Shown piece after piece: positions 44,801 to 56,800 of a DNA stretch of 64,000 bases. Position numbers and translations under genes: made by a program. How positions within the stretch are numbered: the stretch's first letter is position 1; the number at the start of each line of letters is the position of its first letter. The notes under the pieces were generated by a model. The model had not been told where the DNA came from and ran no database searches. It saw only the letters and a list, made by a program, of their open reading frames with translations. Source of the DNA: Amblyornis subalaris (lineage: Eukaryota > Chordata > Aves > Passeriformes > Ptilonorhynchidae); assembly GCA_018881555.1 (NCBI GenBank), contig JACAXG010000007.1, positions 10,482,435-10,546,434 on the forward strand. The letters run 5' to 3'.

Positions 44801-47800
44801 AAAGAAGGTTGGTGTGTGCTTCTAAATATANTAATATTCTTACGGAAGAGCTTGTTGCCCCAGGGAGTATTTTTGCAGTCTAACTTAAAGTAACTTGCAG
44901 AGGCCATGCTTAGCTACATAGGCAGGGGGATAATATTAAGCTTCTTGTGATGAGTACAGGCANTGGCAGAGTGCTCCACAGAATTTGCTCTTTCTGAAGT
45001 ATCATAGGGACATCTTGATTATTTNCTTTGGCTTCTCCAGCCTCTACTGAAATGGGTAGTGAGTTTCCCACTGATGCCTAGAAGCTTCTCCCGGGTGGCT
45101 GGGCTTATCCAGTGGCAAAAACCTCAGAAAGGCTCACTTGGCAGCAGGTAGGGGCTGGAGTGCTCTTCCTCGTCTATAACCAACCACGTTTGTCTTGCTG
45201 TGTTTCCTAAGCCCAGAGAGGATTCACTCATTTATTAGACCTCCTTCTTTGAAGACAAACCATTCACCTAGAAAGCAGGGGGAAATTTATCTGAGGATGA
45301 TACTGCAGGTTGAGTATGAGGGAAGCAGAGCTACTTGTGTTGACCAGTTATCGTTTTGGGATTTATTTTTTTTTCTGAAATACTTTGTGTTAATGGTAGC
45401 TAGTATTTTACACATGTTCATGTAAGTCAGTTAAACACATTTATTGACTGTTACTGGGAAACTGCTGTTGTCCGGAGCTGGCTGTTCCTGCTAAATGTTC
45501 ATCATGTTCTGAGCCAGACTTTGCTCTCACTTCAGAGTAAAAGCAATAGCAGTTGAGTTGCAATAATACCTTATGGCAGGGTAAGATTAATTTAGGCAGA
45601 ACAGAAATCTCAGATCAAGCAGATGAAATGTGTAGAATTTATCAGAAATCAAAATGTGTCTAAGCTAAGAAGAAAAATTCACTGATAAAATGCCTGCTCA
45701 TCTATCAGCTCTGTATTTGCTAAGATAATTGAATCCTTGAAATGTTAAAATGGCTTTGAGTTAAATTTGTGAACAGGGCTGTGAATGAAGCTTCCTTCTT
45801 CAAATAACTCATGTTTCAAAGTTTTAGTTAATATATCTCCAAAAAGAGCAGGTTTATTTCTTCTCTGTTTCATTTCAAGCCTTGGCAATTGTATACTACC
45901 TCTAAAGCAGCTCATGTGCCTGGGGAGCAGCATATTTGTTCCGAGATAGAGCTTTCCTTGGAGGAGTACTTGTAACTGTGGAGCAGCACATGGCTTCCTT
46001 TAAATGAGGCTGTTCTTGGGAAGTGCCTGATGTTGGTGCTGCTCATTGCTGGCTTCCCTTGGCTGGATGTAGCTCGGGCATACAGAGGTGCCCCTGGCTC
46101 TCCATAGCAGGCTGGAGNGCTCCAGTGTCGTAACAGAGGGGAGCTCTGGCTTCTCTGGTTGTGCCGTGACTGTGCTGCTGGGAGCTGGGGCAGCCTCGTG
46201 TGCTTTTTGTGGAGCAGTTGAGGAATTTATGTGCTAGTGAATACTTTGAATGTTTTGGCATTACTTGATGTAATTACCAGTAAAAAAGGTGTTTTCCGTC
46301 AACAAATTCTATAGATAGGGTTTTGTGTAGGAAACTATAACATCCAGCCTACTCAATTGCTTCATTTGAACATTTGTAGCTTTCTCAGGCTGTTGAAAGT
46401 AGCTGTCAGCTCTATATCTTTGCACATCAGTGACACTTCCCCAGTTAGCTGCTTGAGTTATCAAGGTGGCTCTGTGCCTTTGAGAGGTGGCTCCCCAATG
46501 CCACTCTCGTGGATGCCAATGTCTGCCTCTCTGATAGTGCTGGAGTTGGTGGCTGGTGCCCACGGGATGTGCCTGGGGGTCTGTGGTGGAGGAGAGGCAG
46601 AATGTGCCTGACCTGTGGGGTGGGTAAGTGTAACGGCTTCAGTAATGCCTTCCAATGTGCTCACATAGACTCAGGGAAGATCCTAGCAATAGTCCACATC
46701 TGTAGGCAGCCTCTGCAAGTCAGCAGGTAAAAAGTCTTTGGGAAAGGACAGCCTCTAAATTGAACTGTTCACTGACTGGGTACCAGTGTATAGAAACTTA
46801 NAATAAATGGATCTGGTAGCTAGCTCCTTTCAGTGTGGAAAAGGGGAAACAGTCTTCTTTAACACTTTTAAAACTATAAAACCCTGCTTACAAAGACTTC
46901 AAGTGGAAGGGATCTGTCATCAAATTGCCTGTACATGTTTTTGGTCCAGCTGTGNTTCAGGAGACTGGATCACAAAAGGAAAAAAAGATCCCCTTGTAAC
47001 GGGAGGTAGCAAACTGATTTGTTCTTGGTTAGTGAGTACTCAGAACTTTCAGGCACTGATGATCCATGTACTTCTGGGGAACTGTTGCAGAAGGCAGTTT
47101 CCACATTTGCAAAATAAAAATATGCTGCTATGTCAAACTAGGTCAAGAGATGTTTCAGAGCAGTAGTGGTCGTATTTAAATCATTGGGGAACAAGTTTTG
47201 TCCTGGTCGGCTGAAAAAGAAGCAACTTCATTTAAAGCTTCACATATTGAAAGTTTTGCATTTAATTGTAGCATTTTTATGTAGAACAACAGCATGTAAG
47301 AAATAATCTCAGCATCCTGAAGATGAGGTATGTTTGCACAGAGAGCTATCTTATGAAAAAGCTGAGAGAGATTTGGCTATCCTACTTTGGTAGTTGGTGT
47401 TCTAAAGTATCAAGGATAATCTCTCCTAGTTCTTTCCATAGACAGAAATGGAGATGAAATGCAAGATAAGCAGTTATATTTCTAATCATGCGTGCAAGTG
47501 TTGCCCTTTTTATTTTTTAATGTACTTAACAATACACTAATTTAGATCCCAAATGCTCAAGTTACTTTAGATCTTTTTTCCTCCATCTTTTAGATTGCGA
47601 AGAAGACTCGAACCCCAACTTCTGGCCCGGTGATCACCAAGCTGATATTTGCAAAACCAATCAATAGCAAAGCTGTTACAGGGCAGACCACTCAAGTGTC
47701 ACCAGTCATTGCAGGTTGTACTACTTTGACTTGTTTTGCTTTACCATTTTTAAAAGGCTGTTCAAAGAAATGGTAATTGTAGAAATTCTTCTGTCTCAAC

Positions 47801-50800
47801 GATTTTATTGTAGTTTCTGTCAAAGTACCTCAAGCAGTTGGAAAAAAAATCGGCAGAAAATTTTGTGGGTAGAAGCAGATAAATGCAGTTGTTGGTACCT
47901 TTATACTTAGCTTGTTTAGAATAATCTTTGTAATTGCAGAGTTGCTTTTACTGCAAGGTGCTTTTACTTTATGGTTTTTGGGGAGGAGGAAAAAATACCC
48001 CAGAGCCACAGAAAAGATTACTTGATAAACAGAAAGTATTTGTAGAAACGTTATATAAATACACAGTGGGAAAGGAGACACATGCTTTTGTATTACTTTA
48101 ATCTGCTTATAGTTGGACTTAAATGTAATACATGCACGTAACAAGAGAAATGTTTGAGTGAAAAAAGTGAATAAAGCTGCGTTGTTGCTGTTAAGTTGTT
48201 CACCTACTTTAAAAATAACCATTGCAGAAGTGTCTAAGAAAGTAATTAAGGCAAATAAGAAATGGTTTTTCTCTTTGGAAAACAAATCTTTATATTCTTG
48301 AAAAGCCCAAGCAACNGTAGAACAACAGCAAAACCACCACCAAAATTAAAGAAGAAAACCACAGTGTAATACTTTGTTTATTATGACAGTGTATCTGTTG
48401 CAAAACATCTTAGACATGTAAATTATCTGAAAAAGACAGATGTGGGAAGCCAGAGTTGTGTTCAGAGCTTTGAAGGATATTTTTTAACTTCCAGATTGAC
48501 CAACCCAAATAGGCTTAAAACCTTTTCTACATCTTTAAACAAATTTGTTAAGTCTTTACAGAACTGGAACTTGAGTTGGTTTTAAAAAGTGTGCAGCCAT
48601 CTCCTGTATTCAAAACCGTAGTCAATACCAGTGAATGGCACATAGCTGAAACATAATCTTTTTCTTGAGTTGTCAGGCTGCCTGCAGCCCCACCTGTGTC
48701 TCAGGTGAAAGAGGGGTTCCCCATCCCACTCCCCAATTCTTTCGCTTACTCAAACAGTTCCCTTACAAATATACAGACCTGTGAGTAAGAAGATTGCTAT
48801 GCTTATAAATATTTGAATTAAGCTGTTTGTGTGTTTAAAAAAACCAAAATCCAAACAAACAAAAACCCAACCCAAAAGACATTAGAAACAACTTTCAGTT
48901 TTTAAATTAATATGTTGAAAAATCACCTATGCCTGAGAGTGCAAGAGAGACATCACTGGGAGGTAAAGGTGCATCATTAATTGAGAGGGAAATCTTTTTA
49001 AACATCTGCCTTTCCCCTCACCATTCCAAACAGCCAGCACAGCTTGCCAGTTTTGAGAGGCTGGCATCATTTTAGGGAAGGTGTAACATTTGTGGTTTGT
49101 GTTTTGATTTTGTATTCATGTTTTCATGAATCTGATAAATATTTCGAATTGCCTGGAAATTCCTGCAAACTGAGCTGGAGGTTGTAAATTTGAAAGACTT
49201 GTCAATATAGGCAACCAGATTCTGTTTAGGAAGCTGATGCCAAGGGGTGCAGAGATGTAGCAAGAAAGGAAAAGCTGTCACCAGGAAAATAGCTCAAAGC
49301 ATTGAAAACTAGAGGGTAAAATTCCCCACAGATTGACATTCTTCAGGTTGCATGTGGCTTTAGCACCTGCTGGCAACTATCTGTGGTGTGTCTGCACAAA
49401 AGTGGTTATTTTAGAGCACAAAGACCTCAGAGGAAATCAGCTTTCCATGAGGATAGTGCTTTCTCTTGTTAGTTCCGGTTGACTCTAATTCTTATGCCAC
49501 TCGTTNATTTTGGATGGAAAAGTTATGCTGGTATGTGTTTGTTTGTTTCTTATTTTTATAAATGTAGTACAAGAGAATGGGTGACAGAGAAGCTATGACA
49601 GAAATGAGTCTGAACCAAAGTGGAACAGAGGAAAGCTCAGTGGTCAAGCACTCTTTGGAAAGAAACTTAGAAAGTATGGAAAAAAAAAATCTGTTTTCCA
49701 TTCTGGGAGTTTTGCAATATTCCTGAAACTGATGTCATGATTTGGAGCTGCTGTGTTTGATGTTTAATCTTCTTTGGCATTGTAAAAAGAGATAGTTTTT
49801 AGAGTCACACTACCACCTATGTTTTCATGTGTATGTCATATATTCTGTTAGGCAGTGAAAGAAACAACCATCAACAGAGAGAAGAAAAAAACCCAAAAAC
49901 CTCAGAATTTATTGTATACAGACCAAACACCTTTTCCTTGGTCACTGTAACACAGCTCATTTTTGATGGCTGAGGTTTTAAGAGGAAGTAGTCCCCCACG
50001 GATGCTCAGTTTCCCTGTACATTGGCAGCAGCCTGGGGATTTCCTAGGAAACTGCCAGCTGGCTGGGTGTTTGTGTGTGGTGCAGGTGTATTGGAGGACT
50101 GTGCANCTCAGGATGCTGTCCTGGCTATACAGAATTATCAGCTGAATGTCACGGAAAGCTCAGTGTGCATTTTGGCTTTTTTTAACCCTGAGTGAACTGT
50201 CTTTTTATTTGCAATAATGCCAATTATTTTCTTCCTTGTTGCTAAATCTGACTTAAAGAACATCAGTGTCCTTCCTGTCAGGTCATACACTCTCAGAAGT
50301 AGGGATCAATTGCACAATATACAGGGAAAACTTTGCTTTAAAAGCTAATGTGACCAGGGATAACTGGAGCTGATGGTATCTTCATTGTTTATAGGTAGGG
50401 TTTTTTCACAGTCTGCTCCAGGGACACCACCAAAGACAATAACGATCTCTGAGAGNGGAGTCATTGGATCATCTTTGAGTACAACAACACAACAGACACC
50501 GAATAAAATAGCTATCTCACCACTCAAATCCCCCAATAAGGTAAGGACCTGTTCTGGCTGCAGCCTTCTCTCCCTCCTGCACAGTGGTCTGAATGGAGCT
50601 CTCTGTGTCTTTGCTACAAGCTGTTTATTATCTCTCCAGAGATAATAAGTATCTCTCCAGAGTCCATAAAAATATCTCCAGAGTCTCCATTTTGCATCAC
50701 AATGCTGTATGGTAATGCCCTAAGTTAGATTGTTTTTCAATTGGCTCCTTTACTGTGGTTTTAAGTAGGTATGCATTACTGCATAGTTTTCCATTCCTGC

Positions 50801-53800
50801 CATTTCTTACCATTCCCCAAGCATCCATTCTGAGAGCAGCTGTTCCCTCTTAGCCAAGCACTCAAAATATTTTTAATGCCTTCATATAACATCAATAGGC
50901 TGTTTAAGAGGAGACCTCAATAATATGAACAGGTCAGTGCTTATTAACCATTGCCTGCTACTGCACAGGCAATTTAGTCTTCCCTGATCTTCTGAAGCAA
51001 ATGAGATTTACAATGGTCCCTGAAAAATACAGAGCTGGAGATTGGCACGAGTCAAGGTGACACTTGTTGTTTAGATTTGATAAAATTGTCCTGAGAAGAA
51101 GAATCTTGCTGGAGAAAAGAAGCTGGGGGAACAAGATGCATAATGCAGGCAAACTAAATATCATGTATAAAAAGTAGAGTAAGAAGAAAGAATTATTTTA
51201 GTTTGCCTGTGCTTTAGTGTTGTTATACAAATGGAATGTTTGACAATTATTAGTAAGGGAAGCAACACGAAGAAGCAGTTAATTTCTAGAGTTTTGGGAT
51301 TTTTTTAAACTAAGAATGAGTGTGAAAAGACTCCTTAGGGTTATATCTTGAGTTTATTGTAGATAAGTAAATCTAAATATCTTTTAAAAGCAAATACTTA
51401 CAAAAACTGGGATTTTTCTTAAAACATAAGGAAATTTAGAACAAAAAGTAGAAAACCGGCCTTGGAAGGGGTGTGGCTGTATAGAATAGAGTGTTCAAAC
51501 ACTGCACTCTGCAGAAATGTGGTCAGAAGACTGGATCTCTGTGGGAATCTACTAAGTAGATTTGAAAATACAAATGTTCTTATACGTTGACTGAATTGGT
51601 ATTGTGAGGTGAGATTTTTGTTTTCTTTTCCACAGCTTTTCTTTAAAATTTCTATTTACGAAGAGATAGTCATTGTACCAATTATAAAGTTTTTATTTAG
51701 TAAATTCCTCTTGACAGTGCTCAGGCTTCAATTGGATAGTTTCCTTAAAAAAGCAAAACAAAAAAACCCAGCAAAACAAATGAAAAGACAACCCCTCACT
51801 CCCCCCCAGATGCTGTACGAGGTTTCTGCGGGAAGCTTTTGGGGCTAGAAACCAGTGGTGCCTTCAAGTTCCTAAGGGGTCTGTTTGCTGTTGTTGCAGT
51901 TGGACCCGTGTGAGTTGTGGTTAAATGCCGCGCCCCTGTTCACAGAAAGAGCTCTGTTCTGGTGGAGAGCTGTACTATCATGACGAGGGGAGTGTATGTG
52001 TACAGGGTCCTGTATCCTGCACAGAGGTTTAAACTGCTTTTTGTTTTGCCAAGCAGCTAACAGTGGTGTCAGTGGCCTCCCAGCCTCCCAACTCCCCCCA
52101 GAAGACGGTGGGCGTCCCACTGAATGTAGCGTTAGGACAGCAGATCCTCACAGTGCAGCAGTCAGCACCCTCCTCCCCTGGGAAAGCTATAGTCAACCAC
52201 ACAACCACCCAGGTACAGACTGACTTTCCTTTGTCTTCTAGCGTGTCTGTGTCGTTGCTTGCTGGAAACTGGAGTGTTGGACCATGGGTTGGCAGTGGTC
52301 AGTCCGAAGGTGTTCTTGGAATGGTGTTTGCTTAGCAATTGGCAAAAGCATTGCCCCGAGGAGCACGTACTTCTTCAGCTGAGGGGTGCAAACCATTACA
52401 AGCCCGTACAAGGGCATGCTGTTAGAAAGCAGCTTTCCAACCTGGAAAGCCCCACTTCGTCCAAATTCTTGTCTCTGTGTACTGAATCTCCCAAGTCACC
52501 CGAAAAACTCCCTGTTGTACAAGGAGGAGTTCTTTGGTGGTTCTCTCTCTTCTTCTGTGCCACTGACTAGGGCTGTTTTCCAGGTGTTTCTGAGGTTTGC
52601 AACAATGGAGTTCGTATTCCTGCCATAGAGGTCTGCATAAGAAAGACACCATGGTCTGAAACCTACAGAACTAGGAATTATAGATTTCCTGTGTCTCATT
52701 TCTAGAAAAAGAGAGTTTTCCATAATAGCTTTTATAAATTGTTTTGCATTAATAAATTACAAGACAAAATTGACGTTTCTTACAAACTACAGTTTGTACT
52801 GTTTTCCTCTTTTGTGATCTTAGGTGAATCTTTTTCTATCATAATATCTGTATTCCTGTTTTGGTAAACATGAAGGGATGTGTACAGGTGTAAACGACCA
52901 GAGTGTGGATATAGCAGAGAGTGGACACAGTTGCATGTACAGCAGGAGACCAGAGATTCAGGCAGATTTGCCCAGTCTTGTCTTACTGATACAGGTGATA
53001 ATTGGAATGCTGATTTGGGGATGTGGACACCATTGAGATTTGAATTTTATTTTTTTTCCCCAGAGTAAAACTGGGAAAACTTTTGAAATAGTTGTTAAAA
53101 GGTTAAGTCGCTGTAATGAAGCACCCTGAGTGAGAAAATGGAGATGGCTGTGGAGTATATGTACCGAGTTCTGATCCAGAGCTGTCTGACACAACACAAG
53201 GGCTTCACTTGTCTTCACTGGCTCAACAACATTCCTTTAGAAGAACTGTCCCTTGAATTTTACAATTTTCCCAGTTGTTCTTGGATGGCAGCCTCTAATT
53301 TGTGTGCTAGAGAGAACTTTGCCCATGCTGGTCTCCCTTTGATAGTCTGTGACTGTGCTTGCAGATAGTGCTTATTTTGATGCCCTGGCTTGTTAAGGTT
53401 TCAGTGCATTAGGAAAAAAAAGAAAATCCCAAGAAAACACCTTCTAGAAGACCAGGGTTGTATTTCCAGTGAAATGTGTGTAAATTGAGATTTCATTCAT
53501 GTAGTTGCTGAAAGCTGGGGAGCTGGGAAAATATTCTCATAAGAATTCACATCATACTGTCAACCAAATGTAATACTTAAACTTGATGTCAAGGACAATA
53601 TGTTTAATATCAATGTTAAAAGATACTGAGAATAAAAAGCTGAGCTCTAGAAGAAGTTCGATGGAAGGAGAAAAAGGAGGAAATCAATGTCTGAGGTTGA
53701 GCAAGTCTGGAAAAAGAGGCCATTAACAAACCAGTAGACTTATGAATGTGGATAAATAAAATAAAACTGTCTTGTTATTAGTTTGTAGTTGAGAAAAATT

Positions 53801-56800
53801 GGAAGGGTGAACTTTTGCAAATTCTGGGTATACTGATACTCCAGCTTTGAGGTAGCACAGGTCTGCTGAGCTCCCTTTCTTTCACTATTTTGCCTTTTTT
53901 CTTAATGAATTTGTTTTGCTACTCCTCATTGTTCTTGCTTCTTTCATTTCTCAGCTTGTACTCTTTCTGATGTCCATCAGTTTATGGATTCTGTTCCGTT
54001 TTTCCTCTCAAGGGTTGCACAGTGATTTCTGTGTATTAATCACAAACTGTCATAAGAAGACAAATCTGTACACATGGGGATATATCATGCTGCAGTCCAG
54101 CACAAACTGTTCTGCAAGTTCTTACCATGTGTTTTTATTAGTAGCAATATTTCTAGGTTGATTGTTGCTTGATTGTGGAATACAAACTGAGCAATGTTCT
54201 CTGTAGTCACCTGAAATAGTTTTGGCAGACGTTGTATCTGGCAAAGTGGGCTGAGTCACTCGACTCATGTAAATATTAGTTTACTCTGGTGTTTGGTCTA
54301 GAAATGAAAATGAATTGAAAATGGAACTGAGCTTACTCTGAGCTGTTGAGAGGTGTTTAATCTCTTTGCATCTGTTCTATTTTGAAAGCAAAAATGAGGG
54401 TAACTGACTTGCCTCTCAAGGATATTAATGGTATGGTAGAGTTGCTCACTAAAAAATGGAGAAATCAACATGCTAATATTCTTTCTGCCTTTGTACAAGT
54501 AACTTCGTGCTGTCTGTGTTGGCTTAACAGGCTGTGAAATCAGCAGTGCAGACCATTACTGTAGGAGGAGTGGGTACATCTCAATTTAAGACAATTATTC
54601 CCTTGGCAACTGCACCCAATGTTCAGCAGATTCAGGTACCTGGAAGCAAGTTCCATTATGTCAGACTCGTTACTGCCACAACAGCCAGTAGTTCAACCCA
54701 ATCTGCCAGTCAAAATCCCAGTACAAATACTCAGCCTCTTCAACAGGGTAAGTGCTGCTGTTAACATACTGTCTGAAGCTTCTATTGGGGTTTCCTCTCG
54801 TGTTTGTTTTGTAAGGATTAAAATGAACACATAATAGAGACCTGTCAAGTCTGCCAGATGTACTTGGTTTTGTCATAAGACTCCTATAAATTCCATATTC
54901 TGCTGTTACCTCTGGTTTGTATGTGGAAATGCTCCATTGTGTCAAACTGCTCTGTAGTTGGGCCTGAATCCTGGGAACATTTTAGGTTGCTTTTCCCTAG
55001 TTTATCAGATTTGGGGATGGCTTGTGGCAACTCCCCTCTCCTCTGTATGAAAAGTATGAAGGCGGGACAGCGCACAAGCATATTGCCAAAACTTCTGTAA
55101 CATGAAGATCCTTTCATGTAAATGGCTTTAGAAGTGCCAGATGTTTTTGCTGGTTTCTGTCCATGCTTTCTAGAGCTGTGATGGAATAAAAGAAAGGAAA
55201 GGAAAGGAAAAAGAGATGTAAGGGAAATCCGGTGTCCACAGGAGGTCTGCACCCAGGCTGGTTTTTTTAAGCCATTGCTTTGAAATGTGTGCGCACACTC
55301 TTGTGCCAAATACCTGTTTCCAAAGGCGTTCTTTAGACCCAAATGTTGTATGCCATGAGTTACAGTATTAAGTACCTCTGTGTTTTGCACATGTGAAGGT
55401 CTGAAGGACTTTTGAGTGAATAATCTGTGTTAATGTGATGTTGTTTCTTGACACTAGCGAAGCCCATGGTGGTGAATGCGACCCCAGTGCGTATGTCAGT
55501 TCCCATAGTACCAGCACAGACTGTGAAACAGGTGAGCTAAATGTTAATGGGATATTTCTGACCTCTTTTGGCTGGACAGAAAAAAGTCTGCTTCCACCTC
55601 TGTAATGAAATGTTCTATTAATAAAAGCGCATTCCGAATGAGTGAAACACTGATTTCATGAAGACCTCTTTTCTCTCCAGGTGGTGCCCAAGCCAATCAA
55701 CTCAACTTCCCAGATAGTTACTACTAGTCAGCCCCAGCAAAGACTTATCATGCCAGCCACTCCACTGCCACAGATCCAGCCCAACCTCACCAACCTCCCC
55801 CCGGGCACCGTGCTGGCACCAGCTCCTGGCACAGGAAATGTCGGCTATGCAGTCCTTCCAGCTCAGTATGTCACACAGGTATGGCCTTTCCCAGAGGTGG
55901 TTAAGGAAATGCTGCTCTTGTGGAACATCCTGCCTTCCTCCTAAAGGTTCCTGCTCTGTGACTCTCACCTGACACTGAGGCAACAGTTTCTTTTAGGGAC
56001 CCTTGGCAGAATGATGATGGCACTAAATCATAGTTGCAATTAAAGCGTTATTTTCTCAACAGGATTTTTAATTAGCATAATAGCACAGGGTTTCTATAAG
56101 TGGAATCCGTGTAGTACAATTTCGAGTAGTGTAGTACAGAATTTATAATGAAAACTTGTTCTAATCGCCTAGATCTCAACTTGTAATTTCTTATCACCTA
56201 GACCCTCTGTAGATTGGGTCACATCTTGATACATGGTTTGCTTCATCACTTTAGCAATTATAATCTAGACTTGAAAGTCNTATAGTAGAGTACGAGTCAC
56301 TCGATCCTCAGAGGAAGCTGATGTCAGTGGAGGTGACCTTGGCCACTGGGGGTCACAGGTCTCACTATCCCGCAGCAGTTGCAGTCAAGGTTCCTCACTT
56401 AGAACTTGTAACAGGTTGATTTTATAACTGTGCTGAGCATGCTGTTGCACTTCCCTCCTCTGTGACAGTCATCACTACCTGGTTGTCTGGGTGCCGAGAC
56501 CTTCGCGGCCAGTAAGGAACAGAGTAATTGGCCTGGTGCCCAGGAACCCTGAGACCTGTAGTGAGGGGAAGAAGACATCCTGTTGGTTTGCCTGCTTGGT
56601 TCACAGGACCTTCAGAGCCTGATAATGAGAAAGGGAGCTTATATGTGACCTGCTGGCTCAGAGTGTGGCTGCTTTCATTATGAAATGGTTACTTACTGCT
56701 AACTACATTGCCAAGGGTCAGAAGCAGCTGGTACCAGTCACCCCAACCCAGGTGTAGGGATTAGTTTTTTCCTCTTTGCCAGGATCTGACCAACATTCAG

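Larger units (their letters stand above)
41892..50394 (+). other. LIN54: LIN54 introns 2 and 3
   Basis: Introns 41892-47593 and 47715-50394. They hold a 33-bp two-copy tandem repeat at 43161-43226, an A/C-rich tract at 48836-48879 and short unrelated open frames. I recognise no gene or young retroposon. Confidence 0.75.

Noticed and set aside
47830..48285. 151-codon minus-strand open frame in LIN54 intron 3
   Set aside because: Phe/Leu-rich from A+T-rich DNA, with no known similarity.
54884..55390. 168-codon minus-strand open frame in LIN54 intron 6
   Set aside because: It has no recognisable domain and low-complexity content, and lies within an intron. Best explained as chance.
56300..56760. 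G+C-richer block in LIN54 intron 8 that might be an old repeat or extra exon
   Set aside because: I could not match it to a repeat family and saw no convincing acceptor-donor pair with an open frame.
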